From CAZFOB01 sp964520325 (GTDB lineage Bacteria; Actinomycetota; JAICYB01), in NCBI GenBank assembly GCA_964520325.1, contig CAZFOB010000007.1, positions 62,001 through 126,000 on the forward strand: a DNA stretch of 64,000 bases, read 5' to 3'. Positions 24,379 through 32,351 of this stretch are shown here, piece by piece. The first letter of the stretch is position 1. Each line of letters opens with the position of its first letter. The notes under the pieces were generated by a model that did no database searches, was not told the DNA's origin, and saw only the letters and a list, made by a program, of their open reading frames with translations. The position numbers and the translations under genes are program-made.

Positions 24379-25379
24379 ACGCGAGTCTCAACGACTACGC
24401 GCGCCGCCTTGAAGCGGGTCTCGGCCAAAATCTCAGAAACCGCCTCGCCACCGACCCGAGGTTGGCGATCCAAGGCGTCGGAGTGCGGGTCCTTCCCCTC
24501 GCCGTGCCCGCTCTAACGGACGATTGCTCCTGTGACGGCGTCTTCTACCCGTTCCCATCCCCAGCCATCGGCTATACGGCCACACAGAGCCGCCGCGAGA
24601 ATTTCACTCTGCTCCATGAGTTCGGGCACTACCTCATTCGTTCCGACGACGAACTACTGTCCGACCTTGCAGACATGGATGACGGCGCCGAGGAACGCGT
24701 CTGTGACTCATTCGCCGGCCGACTGTTGGTACCGGACGACCTTATTGACGGTGTTCTTGCTGGTCGGCGACCCGAAGCCAACGATCTCCTCCTTCTGTAC
24801 AAAGAGTCGATTGCCTCTCGTGAGGCGTGTGCCGTCAGGTTGGCTGAGCGGATCCCGTGCCTTGGCTACGTGGCGCTCTTGGATCACCCAAGACGTGAAG
24901 TCAGGTTCGCGTCGCCATCCAGCGTTACCGCGTACTGGTGGCGAAGGGGCACACAACTGCCGGCAACACACCCCGCCTGGAGAGCTGTTTCGCAAACGGC
25001 GTACCGCGGCGAGGGCGAAGTCATTTGGCCCGGCGGCCGCAAGAACCTGTGGCTGGACGCTGTCTTCGATGGATCGGTCGTCGTCGCCGTATTCGCCGAG
25101 GATAGGTACTGGGCCGCCGAAGGGCTCAGCCTAAAACAGACCGAAGCCGTTACGCAGGCTCGAGGAATTGCTCTGTCGGGGACGTGCCGACACTGCCGCG
25201 CGAATTCTTGGGGCTACCGGGCATGCGATCTGTGCGGCGACCCGGTTTGCCGGTCTTGTGGCAAATGCGGATGCGGAGCTCCTCCGCCTCTCGAACAGGC
25301 ATGTACCCGTTGCTACATGATCAAGGGTTCCGCGCAGTTCGCTCGGGGCTCGAGCGTGTGTCGAGATTGCGGCGGGTGA
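24375..25379 (+). CDS. capP: CapP-like ImmA/IrrE-family metallopeptidase
   Basis: A 334-aa protein. 'LLHEFGHYL' places the zinc-binding HExxH at residues 81-85, and the third ligand probably lies in 'EERVCDSFAGRLLVP' (about 105-120), the ImmA/IrrE pattern. The last 65 residues carry six CxxC-type pairs (CRHC, CDLC, CRSC, CGKC, CTRC, CRDC), a cysteine cluster likely to bind zinc and perhaps nucleic acid. In known pairs CapP senses single-stranded DNA and cleaves CapH. The ATG overlaps the capH stop. It converges on hsdS with 54 bp between them. Confidence 0.82.
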   Translation: MNASLNDYARRLEAGLGQNLRNRLATDPRLAIQGVGVRVLPLAVPALTDDCSCDGVFYPFPSPAIGYTATQSRRENFTLLHEFGHYLIRSDDELLSDLADMDDGAEERVCDSFAGRLLVPDDLIDGVLAGRRPEANDLLLLYKESIASREACAVRLAERIPCLGYVALLDHPRREVRFASPSSVTAYWWRRGTQLPATHPAWRAVSQTAYRGEGEVIWPGGRKNLWLDAVFDGSVVVAVFAEDRYWAAEGLSLKQTEAVTQARGIALSGTCRHCRANSWGYRACDLCGDPVCRSCGKCGCGAPPPLEQACTRCYMIKGSAQFARGSSVCRDCGG

Positions 25380-25433
25380 CACAGCCGTTCGGGTTCGACG
25401 TCTCTCTGGGTGATACCACGAACCGCGACTAGT

Positions 25434-26735
25434 CTAGGAGGCACCGCTGTTTGTTGACGCGGTCACGCCGCGCACCTCGATTTGGCCCGTCACGGCGGCG
25501 GAAATGAGGGCCGCCCGGTGCTCAAGAACTAGTTCACACTGAGCACCGAGGGAGGCCCTCAGCTCATCGAGTTCTCTTGTACGAGCATCGAGGCCCCGAA
25601 CGAGCGACTCTTGAAGCTCGAGCGGTGGAACGGCCCAAGGTTCTGAAAGGTAAGACTGCGTATCCAGGTTCTGGAGCCCAGTCGTTTGCTTGATTGATCG
25701 CTGGTTCAGTCCCAGTTCGTACGTCGCTGCAAGTACATAGCACAGAAACCTGGAATCGATTCCCTGGGCCGGCCTGACACGCGCGGCGAAGTTCGTCGCT
25801 ACCGCGTCTACCGGAAGGTCGAAAGTCACTGCGGCGCCGACGGGCTGGTTGTCTCCGCCACCAGATTTCTCCAGCACGATGTCACCGTGAGCAAGGCGAT
25901 GCGTTGATAGATCAACTGAGGAAATCGTGCGACGAGGGAGTTGCGCCTGCGACACAAGGTGCCGAACGCGGTCAAAGTCAGCCGCGCGCACGCAAGCGAT
26001 TCCCTCACCCGGCACTTCGGGCTCCTCGCCCCACGTTCCGTTGCGGACTTCTGCGACTAGGTTCCGCAGACGCACCCTTTGCCAAGTCGCAGGAAATGAC
26101 GAGGACCAGTCATGTTTTGGTGAGGGTGGGGGTCCGTTGTACTCGCCTGTGACCGTCGCCTGAACAATGAGTCTGCGGTGTCGCTGGAGAACGAGGTCGG
26201 CCATTCGATGCTTGCGTTCGAGGAGGGCGTCGATGCGAGCGGTTTCGCGGTCGAGGAAGTCCGCGATGACACGTTGTTCTGCGAGTGGTGGCCAAGCGAT
26301 GCGAATGTCGCCCAAGTCTTCGACGTTGATTCGCGGAGTTCTGACGTTTCCCTGTTCCGGAGTACCGATCCCTCGAAGGCGCGAGCTCATTTCTCCAACG
26401 AACCAGTGAGATCGGAAGAGGTGGTGAACGAAACGTGGCTCGAACTCTGGCTGCATCCGAAGCACCGCATAGTCTGTGCTGACGATGCCTTCAGAGGGGC
26501 TCACGCCTACTGCGCCTTGAAATGCCCGCATGCGGTTCAAGATGAGATCGCCTTCAGCGCACAACTTGTAGATCGAATGATCGTCCGCGCGAGCCGGTCG
26601 ATCTGTGATCGAGTCTCTCGGGACAACCCCGTGATGGATCGATACGGCCAAGAGTGGAGGGGCGATCCTAGCTCCGAGCCTCTCGTCGATCTCGTCGAAG
26701 GCGAACCTCGCCCGAACTTTGGGCCACTTGCTAAT
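25434..26735 (-). CDS. hsdS: Type I restriction enzyme specificity subunit, apparent ATT start
   Basis: A 433-aa HsdS with two target-recognition regions and two conserved helices, 'PPLAEQRVIADFLDRETARIDALLERK' at about residue 150 and 'PPLELQESLVRGLDARTRELDEL' near the end. The N-terminus 'SKWPKVRARFAFDEIDERLG' is family-typical and runs in frame without ATG, GTG or TTG before it. The only codon correctly placed, 6 bases after AGGAGG, is ATT at 26735, overlapping the hsdM stop. The first usual start is TTG at 26651, which would remove 28 conserved residues. It forms the DNA-recognition part of the complex with HsdM and HsdR. Confidence 0.85.
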   Translation of the reverse strand: MSKWPKVRARFAFDEIDERLGARIAPPLLAVSIHHGVVPRDSITDRPARADDHSIYKLCAEGDLILNRMRAFQGAVGVSPSEGIVSTDYAVLRMQPEFEPRFVHHLFRSHWFVGEMSSRLRGIGTPEQGNVRTPRINVEDLGDIRIAWPPLAEQRVIADFLDRETARIDALLERKHRMADLVLQRHRRLIVQATVTGEYNGPPPSPKHDWSSSFPATWQRVRLRNLVAEVRNGTWGEEPEVPGEGIACVRAADFDRVRHLVSQAQLPRRTISSVDLSTHRLAHGDIVLEKSGGGDNQPVGAAVTFDLPVDAVATNFAARVRPAQGIDSRFLCYVLAATYELGLNQRSIKQTTGLQNLDTQSYLSEPWAVPPLELQESLVRGLDARTRELDELRASLGAQCELVLEHRAALISAAVTGQIEVRGVTASTNSGAS

Positions 26736-28638
26736 CGGTGACCTCCTGTAAGAGCTCGAGGATCTCGGCCTCCAGTTGCTTGATCTCCCTATCGATCTCT
26801 TCCAGCGGCCGAGGCGCCACGTACTTGTAGAAGTGCCGCGTCAGTGGGATCTCGTAGCCGAGCTTCGTCTTTGAGTCGTCGAACCAGGCGTCGGGGACCC
26901 AGGGGAGCACTTCGCGTTTCACGTACTCGTCCACGTCTTCCGTCAGCGGCACGTTCTCGTAGTCGCGGAGCTCAGGGTCCGGCTCCGGACGGCCGTCCTT
27001 GTCCTCGACGACGGGCGCGTCGGCCCCTCGGACGGACAAAGCCGAGAGCACCTTCTTCGCGACCGCGGTCGACAGCTTCCCGTCGATCGCCGACCGCACT
27101 TTGTCGAGCATCGCGTCCCTGTCCGTCGTTGACGTCCCGATGAGGCCGCGTAACGCGGCCCCCAGCTCTTCATCGAGCAGCGCCAGAGTCTCGTCCGACA
27201 CTTCCCAGCGCAACCGCAATGGCCGCTCCACCGTGATCCGCTTGAACCCGAAGTCCTCATTGCGGAAGATCTTCGAGCGCTCGCTCTCCTCGAACGCACC
27301 GTAGAGCTGCGTGATGTCGGTGATGTGTTCGTCCGAGAACTGCTTGCGCTTGTCGCCGAGAGACTTGCGCATCTTCTCCCATGAGCCGCGGGCGTCGACG
27401 AGTTGGATCTTTCCCCGGCGCTCTGGCGACTTCCGGTTGGTGAGGATCCAGAAGTAGGTCGAGATGCCGGTGTTGTAGAAGAGCTGATCTGGGAGGGCAA
27501 CAACGGCCTCGAGCCAGTCGCTTTCGATGATCCACCTTCGTATCTCGGACTCACCCGACCCCGCTTGTCCCGTGAACAGGGGCGAGCCGTTGAAGACGAT
27601 CGCGACGCGCGAGCCGCCTTTGGCCGGGTCCTTCATCTTCGAGAGCATGTGTTGCAAGAACAGCAGCGAGCCGTCGTTGATGCGGGGGACGCCGGCGCCG
27701 AAGCGTCCCTTGAAGCCGAGGGTCTGGTTCTCGTCCCTGATCGGCTCGGCGTACTTCTTCCACTCAACGCCGAAGGGCGGATTCGCGAGCATGTAGTGGA
27801 ACGTCTCACCACGCGTCCCGTCTTCGGTGAACGAGTTGCCCGGGTAGATGTTCGTGGGTTCTTGCCCCTTCAACATCATGTCGGAGCGGCAGATCGCGTA
27901 GGTCTCGTCGTTGAGCTCCTGCCCGTGCACGCGAAGGCGCGCCCGCGGGTTGTGTTCGCGCAGCCAGTCCTCCGCGACCGACAGCATCCCGCCGGTGCCG
28001 CAGGCTGGGTCGTAGATCGTCCGGACGATCCCCGGCTTTGAGAGCGCATCGCCGTCTTCGATGAAGAGGAGGCTCACCATGAGGCGGATCACTTCGCGTG
28101 GCGTGAAGTGCTCGCCGGCGGTCTCGTTGGACATCTCGGAGAACTTGCGGATGAGCTCTTCGTAAACCAGACCCATGGTCGTGTTCGGGACGACGTCCGG
28201 ATGAAGATCGATGTCTGCGAAACGTCCGACGACCTTGTACAGGAGGTTCGCTTTGTCGAGGCGTTGGACCTGTTCGTCGAATCGGAAGCGGTTGATCACG
28301 TCGCGTGTGCCTTCGTCGAAGCTCGCGATGTAGTTGCGGAGGTTTTTGGCGACGTTGGTGGGGTCGTCGAGGAGCCGCTTCATCGTGAACTTCGAGATGT
28401 TGTACATCGAGCCGCCGGTGATGCCCTCAAGGACCGGTCCCACGTTCTTCACGCCCTGAGCGCGGAGCTTCTTGAGACGCTCGAGCACCTTGTCCTTCGT
28501 TGGTTCGAGCACGCAATCGAGGCGGCGGAGCACGGTGAGCGGAAGGATGACTCGTCCGTACTCGGATTGCTTGTAGTCGCCGCGCAGAAGGTCGGCGACC
28601 GACCAGATGAAGTTGACCTTGTCCCCGAAGTTCTCCAC
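26731..28638 (-). CDS. hsdM: Type I restriction-modification methyltransferase subunit
   Basis: A 635-aa N6-adenine methyltransferase. S-adenosylmethionine motif I is 'YDPACGTGGMLSVAED' (about residue 215) and the catalytic motif IV is 'NPPFGVEW' (about 285). An N-terminal helical HsdM_N domain precedes them ('NFIWSVADLLRGDYKQSEYGRVILPLTVLRRLDC'). The C-terminus ends right at the hsdS start, with the hsdS ribosome-binding site inside its coding region. It would form M2S1 with the neighbour and R2M2S1 with the distant hsdR. Confidence 0.95.
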   Translation of the reverse strand: MENFGDKVNFIWSVADLLRGDYKQSEYGRVILPLTVLRRLDCVLEPTKDKVLERLKKLRAQGVKNVGPVLEGITGGSMYNISKFTMKRLLDDPTNVAKNLRNYIASFDEGTRDVINRFRFDEQVQRLDKANLLYKVVGRFADIDLHPDVVPNTTMGLVYEELIRKFSEMSNETAGEHFTPREVIRLMVSLLFIEDGDALSKPGIVRTIYDPACGTGGMLSVAEDWLREHNPRARLRVHGQELNDETYAICRSDMMLKGQEPTNIYPGNSFTEDGTRGETFHYMLANPPFGVEWKKYAEPIRDENQTLGFKGRFGAGVPRINDGSLLFLQHMLSKMKDPAKGGSRVAIVFNGSPLFTGQAGSGESEIRRWIIESDWLEAVVALPDQLFYNTGISTYFWILTNRKSPERRGKIQLVDARGSWEKMRKSLGDKRKQFSDEHITDITQLYGAFEESERSKIFRNEDFGFKRITVERPLRLRWEVSDETLALLDEELGAALRGLIGTSTTDRDAMLDKVRSAIDGKLSTAVAKKVLSALSVRGADAPVVEDKDGRPEPDPELRDYENVPLTEDVDEYVKREVLPWVPDAWFDDSKTKLGYEIPLTRHFYKYVAPRPLEEIDREIKQLEAEILELLQEVTD

Positions 28639-28659
28639 GTCCGCCCAGCGTAACGAGTG

Positions 28660-29841
28660 CTACGGGTCGGCCTCGGCGACGCTCGGGCCCTCAGTAGTCA
28701 TCTTGACGATGCGTTCGCGGACTTCGTCGCTCAGGCCCGGTGGCCCTTGCGAGAACTCGCGGCCGTCGGGGCCGATGAAGCGCAGCTCCGTGTTGGGATC
28801 GCCGTCGATCTTCCAGTTCCCTTCGTGGACCATCCGGTGGTGGAGTCCGCATAGCATCACAAGATTTTCGTAGTCGGTTGGTCCGCCTTCTCCCCACGGG
28901 ACGATGTGATGGATCGACGTCCAGCCCTTGCGTTCGCATCCGACCCATCGGCACCCGGCGTCGCGGTGGCGGATCTCGCGTGCAAGCCATGGCGGGATCT
29001 GACGGCTCGTCCGCCCGATGCCGAGCGGCAAGCCTTCGGGGCCGTCGACGACGATGTACCAACGCGAATCACACGCGAGCCGGCGCGCGGTCTCCATCGT
29101 GATGGCCCCGGCACGGTCGAGCTCGGCCATCCCGTTGCCGCCGGTCAGAACGGACGCATCCACGTGGACGCCAACGGTGGCTCGGTCGGCGTCTCCATCG
29201 GTAGCCAGGTGCGTGCTCGCCAGATGGACGAGCGCGTCGGCGCAGTACCTGTTGTGGTCGTACGTCGTTTGTCGGTTCGGATCGATGACCTTCGGAAGGA
29301 TGCGCTCGATGGCCTTCTCGACGATGGCACCTTCCGCGGCCGGCAGTCGTCCGCTCAGCGTGAGCATCTTGGTGCGCAGGTCCCAGCGCATGCGGAGCTC
29401 GCGGTTGTTGTGGGCTTCCTCTTCGACCACCGCCGGAACCGGTTTGAACCGCCGTGCCATGCGCCGGAGATGTCCGGCTGAGAATCGTCTGGCCTCTTCG
29501 GCCAAGTGCTTGTCGGTCTGCGGAGTTGCGAACTCGGTGACCGCGCGCGCCTGATCCCACGAGAGCAGACCCTGGGTATAGGTGTCGGCGATCGCCGGAA
29601 GGTTCTCGAACGCATACGCGACGCGGACCCATTCGGCAGCGGTGTCGCGACCGAGGCTCAGCCAGCCGGCGAGCCATGACGTCATCGACGTCGCTCCGTC
29701 CTTCTTCCACGCCTGCGCGATGTCGTACGCCGCGACGAAGGCGAGCTGCTTGCGATGGAACGAGTTGCCGATCGCGTGGATCTGAGTGATGGCGTCGGTG
29801 AGCTCGGCGGGGGGCCGTTTGGAGAGTGCGGTGACATCCAT
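28660..29841 (-). CDS. DUF222 / HNH endonuclease domain protein
   Basis: A 393-aa protein with an N-terminal DUF222 helical domain and a C-terminal HNH nuclease module. The HNH core is visible as 'RDAGCRWVGCERKGWTSIHHIVPWGEGGPTDYENLVMLCGLHHRMVHEG': His-His in the first beta strand, Asn, then His at the end, plus zinc cysteines. Such genes are common and often multicopy in actinobacteria and may be mobile. I start it at the ATG at 29841 ('MDVTALSK'); a longer in-frame N-terminus lacks recognisable sequence. It ends 22 bp from hsdM. Confidence 0.85.
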   Translation of the reverse strand: MDVTALSKRPPAELTDAITQIHAIGNSFHRKQLAFVAAYDIAQAWKKDGATSMTSWLAGWLSLGRDTAAEWVRVAYAFENLPAIADTYTQGLLSWDQARAVTEFATPQTDKHLAEEARRFSAGHLRRMARRFKPVPAVVEEEAHNNRELRMRWDLRTKMLTLSGRLPAAEGAIVEKAIERILPKVIDPNRQTTYDHNRYCADALVHLASTHLATDGDADRATVGVHVDASVLTGGNGMAELDRAGAITMETARRLACDSRWYIVVDGPEGLPLGIGRTSRQIPPWLAREIRHRDAGCRWVGCERKGWTSIHHIVPWGEGGPTDYENLVMLCGLHHRMVHEGNWKIDGDPNTELRFIGPDGREFSQGPPGLSDEVRERIVKMTTEGPSVAEADP

Positions 29842-29870
29842 GGACGAAGCGTAGCGCCTGGTAGTGACGG

Positions 29871-31181
29871 AAAGAGGAACACACGTGCGACTCCTCACCT
29901 TCCTGTGGGTAGCGTCACGGTGATTCCGCTGCAGCACAGGTACGTCATCGCAATCAGTGCTTGTGCGCTGTGAAGGCCGTAGCCGCGTCGGTTGATGAGG
30001 CGGATCTTGGCGTTGATGCCCTCGAGCCGCGAGTTCGATAGACCGAGTTCGACAGCAGCAACGATCCCTTCGAAGCGGACCTTGAATCGACGAGCGAGGA
30101 GTACGAAGGGCCGGATCTTGCTGCGCAACGCGCGCGTGATCCAAGCCTTGAGGTAGCCCCGGGCGGCGGCGGGATCGTCGAGTCGGTAGAGATCGCGCAA
30201 CGACTCCTTCAGCTCCCAGGCACGGAACAGGACGTGGCGCTGCTGACGCAACGTGCGAAGCGATGCGTATTGCGCCGGCGTCAGCCGATCCCGGTTCTTG
30301 AGGATGGCCCATCGCAATGACCGGCGTTGCTGCGTCGACATATCGAGCCGGCCTGTGGTGTCCTTTCGGACGGCATCGACGGCAAGCATCGCCATGCGAA
30401 CGACATGGAAAGGGTCGAAGCACACCGCGGCCTGCGGCGCGCGTTCACCGGCAGCGCGCTGGTAGCCCTCGTCGAGGTCCATCGAGATCGCCTCGAGTTG
30501 GTGAGCACGTTGCTCGCCGAGCTCGTCGAAGAAGGCCAGGAACGGAGTCTTGCTGCGGCCTTGCCCTGCCCACATCACCCGCCCGCTGTCGTGATCAGCC
30601 ACGAGGGTGATGTAGCGGTGACCTTTGCGATAGGAGATCTCGTCCACACCGATGCGGAAGAGGTTGTCGAGTCTGGCTGTCTCGAGCTGATCGGACACCA
30701 CGCGCGAGACGATGGCGTCCACGGCCTCCCACGAGCAGCGCAAGAGCTTGGCCACCGTCGTCTTGTCGGTTCGCTGCGCGATCCAGGTACATACGTCTTC
30801 GAAGTCGCGCGTGTGTCGTGCCCGCGGCCGGGCCCAAGAGACGTCTTCGGTACGAACGCCGCAGCGTCGGCAGTCGACGCGACGGATCTCAGCTTCGAGG
30901 AAGAGCTTGCACGCGCCCAGGTCGAGGTGACGCCAGCGGCGCGTTGTTGTGTCGTAGCGCGACCGGCTCTCGAAGCCACACGGACAGCGCAGCGTGCCTC
31001 GTCGTCGACGAAGACCGACGACGATCCCACCTGGGGTGAACGTCACCGACGCCACCCAAACACCCGGTATCGCCAACATCTTGTTGAATGCGGTAGAGAC
31101 GCGCACGCTCGCCCTCCTCGACGTTCCGGTATCGACACCCGGGAACGTAGGAGGGGGTCACGACACGTGCGCGTCTCGCTT
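29871..31181 (-). mobile_element. ISL3-family insertion sequence, ends approximate
   Basis: An insertion sequence is inferred from the intact transposase. Possible imperfect inverted ends lie at about 29871-29900 (AAAGAGGAACACACGTG) and about 31151-31181; the complement of the right end begins AGCGAGACGCGCACGTG. The match is only partial. No clear 8-bp target duplication was found outside them, so the true ends are uncertain. The 150 bp between its right end and the next gene show nothing recognisable. Confidence 0.45.
29895..31106 (-). CDS. ISL3-family transposase
   Basis: A 403-aa DDE transposase. The N-terminal zinc-binding region is visible as 'CPCGF...VDCRRCGVR', followed by a helix-turn-helix and the catalytic region. 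'GVDEISYRKGHRYITLVADHDSGRVMW' carries the first acidic residue, 'ISMDLDEGYQRAAGE' the second, and 'LSNSRLEGINAKIRLINRRGYG' the conserved C-terminal part with Glu. It appears full length with no frameshift, so the element may be active. It marks the edge of the defence region next to the HNH gene. Confidence 0.92.
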   Translation of the reverse strand: MRVSTAFNKMLAIPGVWVASVTFTPGGIVVGLRRRRGTLRCPCGFESRSRYDTTTRRWRHLDLGACKLFLEAEIRRVDCRRCGVRTEDVSWARPRARHTRDFEDVCTWIAQRTDKTTVAKLLRCSWEAVDAIVSRVVSDQLETARLDNLFRIGVDEISYRKGHRYITLVADHDSGRVMWAGQGRSKTPFLAFFDELGEQRAHQLEAISMDLDEGYQRAAGERAPQAAVCFDPFHVVRMAMLAVDAVRKDTTGRLDMSTQQRRSLRWAILKNRDRLTPAQYASLRTLRQQRHVLFRAWELKESLRDLYRLDDPAAARGYLKAWITRALRSKIRPFVLLARRFKVRFEGIVAAVELGLSNSRLEGINAKIRLINRRGYGLHSAQALIAMTYLCCSGITVTLPTGR

Positions 31182-31338
31182 TTTGGGCCATGAGGTGTGC
31201 CCGTGCAGGTCAGCCGGGAGAACCTCTTGTCGGCGACCCACAGAAACCCTGGGAGACGCACACACGTTCGTTTCTTGTCGGCACCATGAGCTATGTTCGG
31301 CAGACCTTCCCCAAAGGCAGATAGAGAAAGGGGAAGAC

Positions 31339-31866
31339 GTGTATTCGAGAGTGCTTTGTCCAACCTCAGAACGGATCGCAGAACTCGGGATGTCGAGAGA
31401 TCCCGGCCCCCCAGAGTGGTCGATGGATTCGCCAGAGCGAGCGGATCGGGTTCGCGCGGCCATCGCGAACGCCGGCTTCGCCGTTCCAACCGGCCGGCTG
31501 ACTTCAGTCACGCCGATCGACGGAGATCCGGCGGCATTCGATCTCGGTCTTGCACTCGGTGTTCTGCTCAGCGATCCGTCGCACGCTCACCTTCGTCGCG
31601 ATGGCTGGATCGCGTGGGGACAGCTCTGCCTCGACGGGACGCTCGTGCCGATCGAGAGCCGGCTGGTCAACGATCTGCATTGCGGACCTTGCGTCGGTCG
31701 CATCTGGGATCCGCTCGACCAGATCCCGCAACCAGAGGACGACGCCGTCATCAGCCTCGTCGATGTCGCCGATCTGAAGCAGGCGTGGGACGTCATCGTC
31801 TTCTTCGCGATGGCGGAGCGAACGATCCTCGGCGGAGAGGAGGTCGATCTCGCAGCGCCCAACTAA
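31339..31866 (+). CDS. Stand-alone ChlI/ComM-type Lon-like (S5) domain protein
   Basis: A 175-aa protein from a GTG at 31339 with a purine-rich site (GAAAGGGGAAG) just upstream. 'RVRAAIANAGFAVPTGRLTSVTPIDGDPAAFDLGLALGVLLSD' and 'GQLCLDGTLVPI' match the N-terminal ribosomal-S5-like domain of magnesium-chelatase-type YifB/ComM proteins. The AAA+ ATPase and C-terminal domains of ComM are absent. It is therefore a free domain of unknown role or a reduced gene. It lies 11 bp before a PPOX-family gene on the same strand. Confidence 0.6.
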   Translation: MYSRVLCPTSERIAELGMSRDPGPPEWSMDSPERADRVRAAIANAGFAVPTGRLTSVTPIDGDPAAFDLGLALGVLLSDPSHAHLRRDGWIAWGQLCLDGTLVPIESRLVNDLHCGPCVGRIWDPLDQIPQPEDDAVISLVDVADLKQAWDVIVFFAMAERTILGGEEVDLAAPN

Positions 31867-31877
31867 ACTCAAGCTCC

Positions 31878-32351
31878 ATGACCACTCCGCTCGCCGGACG
31901 TCCGCACATGCCGGGCTATGGCGTCCCGGGCGAGGCCAAGGGCACCCTCCCGTGGAGCTGGGCCGAGGAGCGCCTCATCGCGTGCCGCAACTACTTCATC
32001 GCCTCGACCAAGCCGGACGGGCGTCCCCACGTGATGCCGATCTGGGGCTCGTGGGTCGACGGACTCTTCGTCTTCAGCACGGCGATCACGTCGACGAAGT
32101 CGAAGAACCTCCTGGCGAACCCGGACTGCGTGATCACCGTCGACGACGGACACGAAGCCGTCATCCTCGAGGGCATCGCGAAGGTCGTGCAGATGGACGA
32201 GGTCCCGGGATTCGCCGCGGACTATAAGAGGAAGTACGACTACAAGATCGACGACGGTCCGAAATGGGCGGTCGAGCCGCGCGTTGCGTTCGCGTTCATA
32301 GAGGACGACTCGTTCGCAGAGACTGCGACCAAGTGGCGCTGGCAGGTTTGA
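31878..32351 (+). CDS. PPOX-class (pyridoxamine 5'-phosphate oxidase-like) flavin/F420 protein
   Basis: A 157-aa split-barrel protein. 'NYFIASTKPDGRPHVMPIWGSWVDGLFVFST' is the typical first half of PPOX family members that bind FMN or F420, followed by 'KSKNLLANPDCVITVDDG'. Such enzymes reduce or oxidise varied substrates in actinobacteria; the substrate here is unknown. Its stop overlaps the start of the GH4 gene by 4 nt, which suggests co-translation. Confidence 0.85.
   Translation: MTTPLAGRPHMPGYGVPGEAKGTLPWSWAEERLIACRNYFIASTKPDGRPHVMPIWGSWVDGLFVFSTAITSTKSKNLLANPDCVITVDDGHEAVILEGIAKVVQMDEVPGFAADYKRKYDYKIDDGPKWAVEPRVAFAFIEDDSFAETATKWRWQV

Noticed and set aside
29842..30423. N-terminal extension of the HNH endonuclease (194 more residues)
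   Set aside because: The extension lies within the antisense region of the transposase gene, and its sequence has no domain. The family normally begins close to the ATG at 29841.
29860..31200. 8-bp target-site duplication around the ISL3 transposase
   Set aside because: No matching 8-mer could be found directly outside the candidate ends.
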